Shown piece after piece: positions 36,398-47,534 of a stretch of 64,000 nucleotides of DNA. Source of the DNA: Beroe forskalii (lineage: Eukaryota > Ctenophora > Nuda > Beroida > Beroidae); NCBI GenBank assembly GCA_011033025.1, contig WFMF01000042.1, forward strand, positions 284,501 through 348,500, read 5' to 3'. Positions within the stretch are counted from its first letter, which is position 1. Each line of letters opens with the position of its first letter. The position numbers were made by a program, and so were the translations under genes. The notes beneath the pieces are model-generated. The model worked only from the letters and a program-made list of their open reading frames with translations, searched no databases and was not told where the DNA came from.

Positions 36398-36790
36398 CAC
36401 CAAAAGATTCTACGCAAAAAAATACATAGCTGGTGCAATTTTCGTGAACATTGAATGAAAGCAAGCTGAGCTATTCAAAAATCCCTTTTGGGCCCACGCT
36501 CTATAACCCTAACCCTAACCCTAACCCTAACCCTAACCCTAACCCTAACCCTAACCCTAACCCTAACCCTAACCCTAACCCTAACCCTAACCCTAACCCT
36601 AACCCTAACCCTACCCAAACCCTAACCCTAACCGTAACCCTAACTATAACCCTAACCCTAACCCTAACCCTAACCCTAACCCTAACCCTAACCCTAACCC
36701 TAACCCTAACCTAGACCTAGACCTTGACCTTTAACTTGACCTTGACCTTGACCTTGACCTTAACCTTAACCTTAACCTTAACCTTAAGCC
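36398..36790 (+). repeat. Interstitial telomere-like array (CCCTAA to CCTTAA)
   Basis: The telomere-adjacent-like module (36398-36505) is followed by about 33 CCCTAA units (36506-36712), then CCTAGA, CCTTGA and CCTTAA variants. The G-rich strand is TTAGGG, the animal telomere repeat. The graded change of unit suggests an old interstitial telomere. Confidence 0.93.
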
Positions 36791-37006
36791 TGCGAGAGAA
36801 CCTGATGATTTAAGATCACTTCATTAATTAACTAATTAAGATTGTTATTCACACCCTGGCCAGGGTGGTAAGGGTAACCCCATGCAGGAAAGAAATGGTA
36901 AGCTGGGACCCATCTAAAAATAAAATAAACCAAAAAACAAGGCCTGCCCTATTTTACGATTATTGGGTTGGGTTGTTTCCGGTTAGAAACCCCCCAATCT
37001 TCTCAG

Positions 37007-37161
37007 TCTGAATGTGGACCTTGCAAGCCTGGTTGGCAGTGCAAGGAGGGAGTGGGGACTCCTGTAGAGCAGCTTGAAAGAGAGGCAGGGGAAACTGTGG
37101 GAACTCACTTCATCAACCTTTGTACTGACGATCAGCCATCTTGTGAACAAGTCAAGACAGA
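37007..37161 (+). CDS. Giant gene exon 5 (Cys-rich)
   Basis: Acceptor CCAATCTTCTCAG, donor ACAGA/GTGAGT; phase 0 in, phase 2 out. Encodes ECGPCKPGWQCKEGVG, then an acidic linker and LCTDDQPSCEQ. Continues the Cys-rich module series. Confidence 0.8.
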
Positions 37162-37399
37162 GTGAGTTTTAGAGATCAGGAAACTTTAAATAAAAATAAG
37201 CTGAATTGCTGAGGGCCAATGACCATGTGGTATTTCATCCATGGATATATGCTTATATGGAAATAGGTTTGTCATGACGTAGATATTAGGTATTTGGTAA
37301 ACTTGGGCTATCTATTGAGCTCATATTGTATCGTTTTCTGAATTAGGATTACAGACCAATGTAATTGTAATGAACCATTACCATTGAAATCACCTTCAG

Positions 37400-37530
37400 A
37401 TGTGCTGCTGGGTATTCCTGTAGAGCAGGTATCACTGAGGCTTGTCCAGTGGGGCAGTACAGCACCCCTGGCTCCAGTCTGTGTTCCTTTTGTGACCCTG
37501 GAAAGTTTGCAGCTTCCACAGCCACTCAAT
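37400..37530 (+). CDS. Giant gene exon 6 (GCC2/GCC3-like)
   Basis: Acceptor AATCACCTTCAG. Encodes CAAGYSCRAGITEACPVGQY and GSSLCSFCDPGKFAAS, a clear GCC2/GCC3 pattern. The 3' end is ambiguous. A donor at 37531 (GTCACA) pairs with an acceptor before 37713; a donor at 37544 (GTATTT) pairs with one before 37707. Both keep the frame. Confidence 0.75.
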
Positions 37531-37712
37531 GTCACAAATTAGTGTATTTCAAACTAATTCTCAAATTCAAGATGTTTTTTTTTCGATGAATAATCTTTAA
37601 GAGGTAATATTTAGAAATAGGTGTCAAATGCACTAGGTATATCTATTTCTTTAAGGGTTTGAACCCTCCATATAACTTAGACCCTTGTATCTGCAACCTA
37701 TTTCAAGTTCAG

Positions 37713-37789
37713 CTGAGTGTGAATGCTGTGAAGGGGGAATGGAGTCCACCCACGGGAAGGAAAGCTGTGGGTACTGTCATGAGAACGAG
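37713..37789 (+). CDS. Giant gene exon 7 (Cys-rich), donor inside a minisatellite
   Basis: Encodes ECECCEGGMESTHGKESCGY then CHENE, and ends at GAACGAG/GTATTA. The last 15 exon bases and the donor form the first unit of the 47-bp array that follows. Start is 37713, or 37707 with the alternative exon 6 donor. Confidence 0.7.
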
Positions 37790-39412
37790 GTATTATAGGG
37801 GGTCACCGTCCTAATATGCCCTGTCATGAGAATGAGGTATTATAGGGGGTCACCGTCCTAATTGTCCCTGTCATGAGAACGAGGTATTATAGGGGGTCAC
37901 CGTCCTAATTGTCCCTGTCATGAGAACGAGGTATAATAGGGGGTCACTGTCCTAGTTGTCCCTGTCATGAGAACGAGGTATTATAGGGGGTCACTGTCCT
38001 AATTGTCCCTGTCATGAGAACGAGGTATTATAGGGGTCACTGTCCTAGTTGTCCCTGTCATGAGAACGAGGTATAATAGGGGGTCACTGTCCTAGTTGTC
38101 CCTGTCATGAGAACGAGGTATTATAGGGGGTCCCTGTCCTAATTGTCCCTGTCATGAGAACGAGGTATTACAGGGGGTCACTGTCCTAATTGTCCCTGTC
38201 ATGAGAACGAGGTATTACAGGGGGTCACTGTCCTAATTGTCCCTGTCATGAGAACGAGGTATTATAGGGGGTCACCGTCCTAATTGTCCCTGTCATGAGA
38301 ACGAGGTATTACAGGGGGTCACTGTCCTAATTGTCCCTGTCATGAGAACGAGGTATTATAGGGGGTCACCGTCCTAATTGTCCCTGTCATGAGAACGAGG
38401 TATTATAGGGGGTCACTGTCCTAATTGTCCCTGTCATGAGAACGAGGTATTATAGGGGGTCACCGTCCTAGTTGTCCCTGTCATGAGAACGAGGTATTAC
38501 AGGGGGTCACTGTCCCAATTGTCCCTGTCATGAGAACGAGGTATTACAGGGGTCACTGTCCTAATTGTCCCTGTCATGAGAACGAGGTATTATAGGGGGT
38601 CACCGTCCTAGTTGTCCCTGTCATGAGAACGAGGTATAATAGGGGGTCACTGTCCTAGTTGTCCCTGTCATGAGAACGAGGTATTATAGGGGGTCACTGT
38701 CCTAGTTGTCCCTGTCATGAGAACGAGGTATTATAGGGGGTCACTGTCCTAATTGTCCCTGTCATGAGAACGAGGTATTATAGGGGTCACTGTCCTAGTT
38801 GTCCCTGTCATGAGAACGAGGTATTATAGGGGGTCCCTGTCCTAATTGTCCCTGTCATGAGAACGAGGTATTATAGGGGTCACTGTCCTAGTTGTCCCTG
38901 TCATGAGAACGAGGTATTATAGGGGGTCCCTGTCCTAATTGTCCCTGTCATGAGAACGAGGTATTATAGGGGGTCCCTGTCCTAATTGTCCCTGTCATGA
39001 GAACGAGGTATTATAGGGGGTCCCTGTCCTAATTGTCCCTGTCATGAGAACGAGGTATTATAGGGGTCACTGTCCTAATTGTCCCTGTCATGAGAACGAG
39101 GTATTACAGGGGGTCACTGTCCTAATTGTCCCTGTCATGAGAACGAGGTATAATAGGGGGTCACTGTCCTAGTTGTCCCTGTCATGAGAACGAGGTATTA
39201 CAGGGGGTCACTGTCCTAATTGTCCCTGTCATGAGAACGAGGTATTACAGGGGGTCACTGTCCTAATTGTCCCTGTCATGAGAACGAGGTATTACAGGGG
39301 GTCACTGTCCTAATTGTCCCTGTCATGAGAACGAGGTATTACAGGGGGTCACTGTCCTAATTGTCCCTGTCATGAGAACGAGGTATTATAGGGGGTCACT
39401 GTCCTAATTGTC
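37775..39412 (+). repeat. 47-bp minisatellite built on an exon/intron junction, about 35 copies
   Basis: The unit is TGTCATGAGAACGAGGTATT plus ATAGGGGGTCACCGTCCTAATTGTCCC-like sequence. The first unit overlaps the end of exon 7 and its splice donor, so each copy repeats the exon end and GTATTA. Copies are highly similar; common variants are TATTATAG/TATTACAG/TATAATAG and CACCGT/CACTGT/CCCTGT. Confidence 0.97.
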
Positions 39413-39664
39413 CCTGTCCCAATCCACCTTTTCTTGAGTTAGGGAAATTTGGACAGTGTCACCCCTCATTCAGGTGGTGACATCATATTATAATGAAATT
39501 CGAGGAATTCAATTAATAGTGCCTGCTTGATCACGTAACCCAAATGACTATTTCAGTGCCAGTAAAAAATTGGCCGAAAAGGTGAACTGTGTCCATATTA
39601 ACCATTGTTTATTTAGACACCTGAGCAACAGAATGGGTGTATTATAGATTCAGCATAATAGTCT

Positions 39665-41240
39665 TTATTAGGTCCTGATGAGTAATGAGTAATGAATGAT
39701 TATTCTGATAATGAGTAATGACTGATAATGACAGTCAGCAACCCTATAATAATGACAGTAAGCAATGAATGATAATGACAGTAAATAACCCTGATAATGA
39801 CAGTAATGAATGATAATGACAGTAAGTAACCCTGATAATGACAGTAAGCAATGAATGATAATGACAGTAAATAACCCTGATAATGACAGTAAGTAATGAA
39901 TGATAATGACAGTAAATAACCCTGATAATGACAGTAAGTAACCCTGATAATGACAGTAAGTAATGAATGATAATGGCAGTCAGTAACCCTGATAATGACA
40001 GTAAATAACCCTGATAATGACAGTAAGTAACCCTGATAATGACAGTAAGTAATGAATTATAATGACAGTCAGTAACCCTGATAATGACAGTAAGTAATGA
40101 ATGATAATGACAGTAAGTAACCCTGATAATGACAGTAAGTAATGAATGATAATGACAGTCAGTAACCCTGATAATGACAGTAAGTAATGAATGATAATGA
40201 CAGTAAGTAATGAATGATAATGACAGTGATAATGACAGTAAGTAATGAATGATAATGACAGTAAATAACCCTGATAATGACAGTAAGTAATGAATGATAA
40301 TGACAGTAAGTAACCCTGATAATGACAGTAAGTAATGAATGATAATGACAGTAAGTAAATGAATGATAATGGCAGTAAGTAACCCCTGATAATGACAGTA
40401 AGTAATGAATGATAATGAATGATAATGACAGTAAGTAACCCTGATAATGACAGTAAGTAACCCTGATAATGACAGTAAGTAATGAATGATAATGACAGTC
40501 AGTAATGAATGATAATGACAGTAAATAACCCTGATAATGACAGTAAGTAATGAATGATAATGACAGTAAGTAACCCTGATAATGACAGTAAGTAATGAAT
40601 GATAATGACAGTAAGTTACCCTGATAATGACAGTAAGTAATGAATGATAATGACAGTAAGTTACCCTGATAATGACAGTAAGTAATGAATGATAATGGCA
40701 GTAAGTAACCCTAATAATGACAGTAAGTAATGAATGATAATGACAGTAAGTTACCCTGATAATGACAGTAAGTAATGAATGATAATGACAGTAAGTAACC
40801 CCTGATAATGACAGTAAGTAATGAATGATAATGGCAGTCAGTAACCCTGATAATGACAGTAAGTAATGAATGATGTAATGACAGTAAGTTACCCCCTGAT
40901 AATGACAGTAAGTAATGAATGATAATGGGCACAGATAATGACAGTAAGTTACCCCTGATAATGACAGTAAGTAATGAATGATAATGACAGTAAGTAACCC
41001 TGATAATAACAGTAAGAATGAAATGAATGAACCCTGATAATGACAGTAAGTTACCCTGATAATGACAGTAAGTAATGAATGATAATGACAGTAAGTTACC
41101 CTGATAATGACAGTAAGTAATGAATGATAATGACAGTAAGTAACCCTGATAATAACAGTAAGTAATGAATGATAATGGCAGTCAGTAACCCTGATAATGA
41201 CAGTAAGTAATGAATGATAATGACAGTAAGTAACCCTGAT
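39665..41240 (+). repeat. 45-bp minisatellite (ATAATGACAGTAAGTAA), left part
   Basis: Composite repeat alternating CCCTGATAATGACAGTAAGT and AATGAATGATAATGACAGTA. The period is about 45 bp, with many shorter variants. It continues at 45253-45412 beyond the retrotransposon. The long minus-strand frame (506 codons) is a by-product of a period divisible by three. Confidence 0.95.
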
Positions 41241-44200
41241 AACCCCCACAACCCCCGACCCCAAACCAAACCTTAACTTCTCCCCAACGCGGGGTGGGGC
41301 CCCTCTGCACGACCAACAGAGGAGCTACAAGTAAAGGTAAGCAAAATCTTCTATCAGTTACCCAAATCAACCTCAAGAAAAAGAAGAATGCATGGGACAC
41401 GTTAATCGTTTAATAAGAACAAAAAAAATTAACCCCATAATTCTTGCCACGGAGCCATACTCAAACTCCAACAACATCATCCCCAAAATCAATCCTCACC
41501 TGAAAACATACTACAGCACAGATAGGTCTAACAAACCACGAGCGGCTGTAGTAGTACACAAAGATTTAGATAACCATTGCCGAGAGCTGACACAGTTTAC
41601 CACCCCAGACCTCATAGCAGTGCTTCTGAAACATGAGGACAAAGAAATCATCTTCGTGTCATCCTACATGGACATAACACACAACATACCCCCCACCAAC
41701 TTCATACCTCTGGTTAACTACGCAAATAACAACAAACTTCCTATCATTATAGGCTCTGACACTAATGCACAGCACACCCTCTGGGGCAACAAAACCTGCA
41801 ATAACCGGGGAGAAAGCCTTGTTGATCTCCTCAGCAGCCTCGGCCTAAACTGGGTCAATAAGGGCACTACCCCAACTTTTCTTAACTCCAGAGGCCATGA
41901 ATCTGTTATTGACCTCACCATCACTAACAACACTGGTAACGACCAGGTCGAGAATTGGAAGGTTGATCTTAGCTACTCTAATTCCGATCATCACTACATT
42001 ACTTTCAACATAACTGAAGAGACTCAACAAGCCTCGGCAAGTCCGGCTTACCAAAAACACAGACTGGGATGTATTTGATACCTTCCTGAGAAATAACCCC
42101 ACTCCCATCCAGGACATTAACTCAAACAAAGACTTGGACACTGCTGCAACCAAACTCAACGAGCATCTAATTAAGGCTTTCAATAAAGCATGCCCAATTA
42201 CACACATCGCGAGCACCATCAAAAACCACCCTGGCTGACCGCTGAGGTGGAACAGGCACACCGCGACATGAAGCGGAAACTCATGACTGCACGTTCCAGT
42301 AAAACCCAAGAACACTGGGAATCCCTCAGACAGAGCAACAGAACTTACAACAAACTTCACACCAAAACAAAACAGGACGAATGGAGGAAATTCTGTGCCG
42401 ACACTGAGACAGTCAAGGAGTCGGCCAGAATGAACAAAATTCTCAAAAAATTGCAATGACAAGACAGAGAAGCTAGAATCTGTCTACAAATCAGATGGCA
42501 CCCTCACGACCACACCGGAAGAGACACTGAGGTTATGGAGAGAAGTCATTTCAAAGATGATGCTACCTCTAATCCTCATACAGACCATACTATCCCAGAC
42601 ACACATCTTCTAGACAATATTTACAGTGACACAAGAATGAAGGAAGCAATAATGTCCTTCGACCCCCTCAAAGCAGCTGGACCAGACACACTTCAGCCAA
42701 TCACAATTCAACAAGCGTGGAAGCACATCAATATCGCTGTGAAGGCAATCATGATCAAAAGTCATGAAATGCAGCATGTTCCCAAACCTTGGACCGAATC
42801 CAACGGCATCTTCATCCCCAAACCTGGAAAGACTGACTATAACAAACCCAACGCTTTCCGCACTATTACACTCTCACCCACTCTCCTCAAGCTACAGGAA
42901 AAGATAATCCTTTGGCATATGCAGCATGACCTCGGCATGGAGGACAAACTTAGCAAAAAGCAGTTTGGCTTCAAGAAAGGCACCTCAACTGAAACAGCTC
43001 TCCACAAAGTCATCCACAAGATCGAGAAGAGAATAGCCAACAAGGGATATGTTCTAGGCACCTTCCTTGACATCGAAGGGGCCTTCGACAATGTGTCCTT
43101 CAAAGCTATCTCGGAAGCCATCGATAAGTCCCCCCTAGACCCAAGCACAGCCGGCTGGATCAAGGAATGGTCACTAACAGAAATGTTACAATTTCACTCA
43201 AAAACTCCTCAAGAAGGATCAGAATTAAAAGAGGCTGCCCCCAAGGAGGCATTCTCTCACCCTTCCTCTGGAATCTTGTACTGGATGACCTCCTTCAGTA
43301 CACAGCAAAAAGCACATTCCAGGATATCTGCAGGCTTTTTGCTGATGACTTAATGTCACTAGCAGAAGGGGATGACCTCGATGTCATCTGGCAGAGAACA
43401 CAGACCACCATCAAGACTATAGAGACATGGTGTGAGTCGAAGGGACTCAACATCAGTGCTCTCAAAACCAAACTAGTCATGTTCACATGGAACAGAAAGT
43501 GGACCTTACGCCCAATCAAAGTAATGGGCTCAATTATTGAGCTCAGTAAAGAAGCAAAGCTTCTTGAGTAACACTGGACAACAAACTCAACTTTTAACTC
43601 ACACATCGACAACATTACCAAAAATGCATAGGGACTATCTTCCAATGCAAGCGAGCCATAGGCCCCACATGGGGACTTACTCCTAAAGTATGCAAGTGGA
43701 TTTACACCTCCATTGTTAGACCGGCGCTGGCATACAGCGCTGTTGTCTGGATCAAGGCAACTGACAACAAATCCAATACCAAGAAACTCGAAAGAGTTCA
43801 AGGACTCTCACTCAGGTATATGACTGGAGCCCTACCTTCTACACCTTACAACACTCTTAACTATCTCACTAGTATACCTCACATTACCACCTCAAAGGTG
43901 AAGCTGCCAAGGAGCAGTCAGGCTCATGGGGTACGGAGATTGGACCTAGAAACAGCCCCCACCGGCAAAGGAATCATCAAAGCTCATAGCACCATATCGA
44001 ACAACCTAATCTCTGAGCTCAAAGTCCCAGGGCACAACCAATGGGACACTATTAAACCCCATCTTATTCTTGACCGCAACTATAACATCACATACCCTCA
44101 AGACGCTCACTCTGACAACTACACCAACAACCTGGACAAAGATATCAAGCTTATCAGCGTCAACAACATTTGCTGCTACACAGATGGCTCTAAACAGACC

Positions 44201-45252
44201 ACGGGGTGGGCGGCGGCTACGTCATCAAGGACCCCACAACGAGAACACAACCGAGTACCACTTCAAGATGAAAGATCACTGCACGGTTTTTCAGGCCGAA
44301 ATAGCAGCACTTATGCATGCTGCTGACAGACTTAAACACTACAACAACAAGCTTATCACCTTCTGGAGCGACAGCCTATCGGCACTCCAAGCTCTTTCCA
44401 ACAGAATCCACAGGAACAAATCAGTTGCAGACTGTCACAAGTCACTCACCTCCCCTAGCTCATGACAACACAGTCCAAGTCAGATGGATAAAAGCCCACA
44501 TCGGACACTGGGGAAACGAGAAAGCAGACCAGCTTGCCAAGGCTGGCACCAAAGATGGTAACCCCGTCACCAGCCTTGTCCCCATTTCATTCATCAAACA
44601 CTTAATCAATACCAAGGTAACCAACCTCAGCCACGACAGGTGGATCACCAACAAACATGCTCACACTGACATGATCATAGGTAACCATCAGAAGAAGGTT
44701 TTCGCACACTTAACAACAACACTGGCAACCGTATCCGGTACCGAACTGCTATCTCCATTATTACAGGACACATAGGACTGAACAAACACTTGCACAGAAT
44801 AACACGCGCTGACACACCAAACTGCCCTTACTGCACTGACACTGAGGAGACAGTGGCACACTTCATTGGACAATGCCCTGCTTTTATGAGAATCAGAGGC
44901 AACACACTCGAGACATACTATGACTCCATTAACGACATCATGGACAACAACAGTATGGACGCACTGATCAATTACACACTCAAACCAAAAGACTACAGCG
45001 AACAGAGGAGGAGGCGGACAATACAGGGGTGACATAGCATCTACTCATCTCTCCGATAGCTCTGAAGTATCTGGTATTGTATTGGTAAAGGTATCCTCCC
45101 TCGCTAGCCACACCCTCATTTCACCCTCCACCACCTCCATCACCTTTCACCCTCACCCCCCGTCGCCTCGGCGACTAGAGGTAGGCACAGTCCCACTCCG
45201 GGACTATCCTCTTGCGGACCCCCGGGTCCGGCCTCTCTTTTGATGATGATGA
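41241..45252 (+). mobile_element. Non-LTR retrotransposon (I-group with RNase H), decayed
   Basis: A roughly 4-kb insertion inside the 45-bp minisatellite, which continues on both sides with CCCTGATAA. Domains in order are AP-type endonuclease, reverse transcriptase, RNase H and a CCHC-like zinc knuckle. It ends with a short TGATGATGATGA tail. No ORF1 is seen, so it is 5'-truncated or the family lacks one. The C-terminal RNase H points to the I group (I/R1/LOA/Ingi-like clades); the exact clade needs a tree. Because the flanks are repeats, a target duplication cannot be told from the array. Confidence 0.9.
41266..45032 (+). pseudogene. Retrotransposon polyprotein with multiple frameshifts
   Basis: The endonuclease begins in one frame (QINLKKKKNAWDTLIV, about 41357-41412) and shifts to the next (LATEPYSN, GSDTNAQHTLWGN, SDHHYITFNI; to about 42050). 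Linker pieces follow in three frames. RT motifs: FLDIEGAFDNV (motif A) at about 43065-43100, GCPQGGILSP at about 43230, FADDLMSL (catalytic DD) at about 43340. Thumb: YTSIVRPALAYSAVVW near 43710. RNase H: CYTDGSKQTTGW at about 44170, FQAEIAAL, FWSDSLSALQAL and WIKAHIGHWGNEKADQLA near 44485. A Cys/His knuckle CPYCTDTEETVAHFIGQC lies near 44823. At least six shifts or stops make it inactive. Confidence 0.9.
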
Positions 45253-45412
45253 CCCCTGATAATGACAGTAAGTAATGAATGATAATGGCAGTAAGTAACC
45301 CTGATAATGACAGTAAGTAATGAATGATAATGACAGTAAGTTACCCTGATAATGACAGTAAGTAATGAATGATAATGACAGTAAGTAACCCTACTAATGC
45401 TAGTAAGTAATG
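45253..45412 (+). repeat. 45-bp minisatellite, right part
   Basis: The same units as 39665-41240 resume immediately after the retrotransposon tail. Confidence 0.95.
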
Positions 45413-45425
45413 ATAACCTCTGCAG

Positions 45426-45510
45426 ATATCTGGTGGATGTGAAATGTGCCGGCCCTGTACCAGTGTTACTGAGTGTCCCTGTATAGGAAGTCCTCGACCT
45501 TGCTCAACAG
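45426..45510 (+). CDS. Giant gene exon 8 (Cys-rich)
   Basis: Acceptor ACCTCTGCAG, donor ACAG/GTACAA; phase 0 in, phase 1 out. Encodes ISGGCEMCRPCTSVTECPC. The preceding intron is 7.6 kb and holds both minisatellites and the retrotransposon. Confidence 0.75.
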
Positions 45511-45631
45511 GTACAACTTTACAGTGATTTCAAGATGAAATAACTCATTACACTGAATTCTATTTGGAGGAATAAACCTGTTTGATAATGTTATAATATC
45601 ATCAGAACTCTAGAATTCTTCATTTTGCCAG

Positions 45632-45783
45632 GCGTGCAATGTGTCAACCTGCCAAGTAACTCCCACAAGTGTCTCTCTTGCCCCCCTGGATTCCAGGACT
45701 CTGGGGGTAGTTGTGTGGATATTGACGAGTGTGAGGAGTTCACTCCGTGTTACCAGCCCCTAGGGATCGTCTGTACCAATGAT
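45632..45783 (+). CDS. Giant gene exon 9 (EGF-like, DIDEC motif)
   Basis: Acceptor TTTTGCCAG, donor GAT/GTGAGT; phase 1 in, phase 0 out. Encodes CPPGFQDSGGSCVDIDECEE, with a calcium-binding EGF motif (DIDEC), then PCYQPLGIVCTND, as in thrombospondin type 2 (EGF) repeats. Confidence 0.88.
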
Positions 45784-45996
45784 GTGAGTAGCTATCTGGC
45801 ACACTTCCCCAGAAATAAGTTGCTTGCTGTTCATGAATATGCGTCAATAAATTAGGAATAGTGGAATATTGTTTTAGGTTTTCATCAATAGCTTCAATAC
45901 CTATTAGGTAGAAAAGTTTACTAAGTTAATACTATAGTACTATAGAGTATTGAATATCCTGAAATTAGAAACTTTGTCGTGATCCTATGATGGAAG

Positions 45997-46090
45997 GTTC
46001 CAGGTTTTAGGTGTGGACCTTGTCCTGACGGCTACTCTGGCAACGCTCCTGAAGGAATAGGGCAACCGGAGGAGAACCAGATCTGCACTG
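45997..46090 (+). CDS. Giant gene exon 10 (thrombospondin EGF)
   Basis: Encodes VPGFRCGPCPDGYSGN, the hallmark GFRCGPCPxGYxGN of thrombospondin/COMP EGF modules. The acceptor is GATGGAAG rather than the nearby TTTTAG, because only this choice keeps the frame with exon 9. Donor ACTG/GTCAGT. Confidence 0.85.
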
Positions 46091-46264
46091 GTCAGTGATT
46101 CGTCATCTACTGTGATTATACCATCATGACTTTTTAATCAAATGAAATTTAAATCTCATCAAATTACTTAATTTTAACTGGTCTAAATAATACACAAATT
46201 GAAGTGTATGAGATAATGAGAAGGTCATTGTACCCCTCTTATTTGGTAATATCTTCCCCTTCAG

Positions 46265-46340
46265 ACATAGACGAGTGTGCTACTGATAACGGTGGTTGTG
46301 ATATCAACTCCGTGTGTATAAACGAGCCTGGAACTCACAG
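46265..46340 (+). CDS. Giant gene exon 11 (calcium-binding EGF)
   Basis: Acceptor CCCCTTCAG, donor CACAG/GTCAGA. Encodes DIDECATDNGGCDINSVCIN, the calcium-binding EGF start. Confidence 0.88.
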
Positions 46341-46759
46341 GTCAGACATGTAACATGTTTACTAACAGCATCTGCTCTTCTATGTAAATTATTCTGGATT
46401 TAGGTAGACTTGAGGGATCAATAAAACAGTAAAACTAACCAATATAGCCAAGAATAAAGCCCCTCAAAAATATTATTTTGTTATGATTCTGAATTTTGCA
46501 CTGTGCAACCGAGCTTCCGTCTCGACGGCGTCTCGGTGGTTAATGCTTTAATGGTTATGTACCTTAATTTATGATGCAGTGGATAAATATAGGCAGAAGG
46601 TTTTGGTTTTTGTGACTGGGTTTCCTTTAACCTAAAAGGCCCATCGGGCCCTCTGGTTTTTTATAATTCTGAATTTAGGTTTAAAACATTGGGTTAAATA
46701 AAACAATAAGAATAAACCCCACCTTATTAATCCCTCCCCCATGAAACTTCCATATACAG

Positions 46760-46875
46760 GTGCGGCTTCTGCTTCGGTAACTACGTTGGTATAGGCACAG
46801 TGCCGTGCAAGTCTGGTGACTACTGTGCAACAAACCTTGACAACTGCCATCAGGACGCTGTCTGCATTGTCACAG
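46760..46875 (+). CDS. Giant gene exon 12 (EGF continuation)
   Basis: Acceptor CCATATACAG, donor CACAG/GTTATT. Encodes RCGFCFGNYVGIG then CKSGDYCATNLDNCHQDAVC, completing one EGF module and starting another. Confidence 0.85.
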
Positions 46876-47301
46876 GTTATTGAAGTATATCAGTATATTG
46901 TCTGATTTATTACCTGAATCACTAATATCTGGTGTCACGCCATGAGCACCAGAAGCACTTATTCAGTTCTGGTGTCACGCCATGAGCACCGGTTTCACGC
47001 TTTCAGCTTATTAAGAATAATATCGTTGCATACAGTGTACTATACCAGTGTTACATAACTCATACCAGCATACCTGCATAATAGCAGCGTGTTTTCAACT
47101 TGAACTGCTTTCTCGTTGAAAACAAATCATTATTCAACTCAGCCTTCGGCTTCGGTGAATAATGCGATTTACGCAACTCGCTTCGCTCGTGGCGTAAATC
47201 ATGTTTCTTCATGATTATTAGTTAAGTAACTCTAAAACACTTCCATTTGAGAGCCATGCAATGCCCTCGCCCGGCTCCGTCCTTACAGTTCTCAAGGAAA
47301 G
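46876..47301. other. Intron with short direct repeats
   Basis: Contains two copies of TCTGGTGTCACGCCATGAGC (about 46930 and 46970) and small hairpins around CAGCCTTCGGCTTCGG and CTCGCTTCGCTCG. Confidence 0.5.
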
Positions 47302-47411
47302 TATTATGTTGATTTCAGGTCCGGCAGGTTTCACCTGTGAGTGCAGTGTAATGCTGTATTAAGATGATTTCAGGTCCGGCAGGTTTCACCTGTGAGTGCA
47401 GTGTAATGCTG
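47302..47411 (+). repeat. 55-bp tandem duplication of a 3' splice site
   Basis: Units 47302-47356 and 47357-47411 differ at two positions. Each holds 17 bp of intron end (GATTTCAG) and 38 bp of exon start. Use of the first acceptor runs to a stop (TAA) at the unit junction; the second gives the open exon. Confidence 0.95.
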
Positions 47412-47534
47412 GCTGGCAATGGAACTGATTGCGGAATAGACTCAGACGGAGACGGCTTGCCTGACACCTCGCTCAACTGCCAGGGTCCCAGCTGTGTGGC
47501 GGATAACTGCCCCAGTCTACCTAACTCTGATCAG
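47374..47534 (+). CDS. Giant gene exon 13 (EGF end and first TSP3 repeat)
   Basis: Second acceptor GATTTCAG, donor ATCAG/GTGACA. Encodes GPAGFTCECSVMLAGNGTDC then DSDGDGLPD and ADNCPSLPNSDQ, the classic thrombospondin type 3 calcium repeat. Confidence 0.9.

Noticed and set aside
36506-36790. True chromosome end
   Set aside because: Ordered exons of the same gene continue on both sides, so the CCCTAA array is interstitial.
37775-39412. CRISPR-like array
   Set aside because: All of the 47-bp unit is repeated, including the would-be spacers.
39744-41264. 506-codon minus-strand frame
   Set aside because: Product of the 45-bp minisatellite period; no domain or start context.
42837-43801. Minus-strand frames opposite the reverse transcriptase
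   Set aside because: Shadows of the plus-strand retrotransposon coding sequence.
45997-46010. TTTTAG acceptor at 46010 for exon 10
   Set aside because: It would shift the frame and lose the GFRCGPC motif; the GAAG acceptor before 45997 keeps phase with exon 9.
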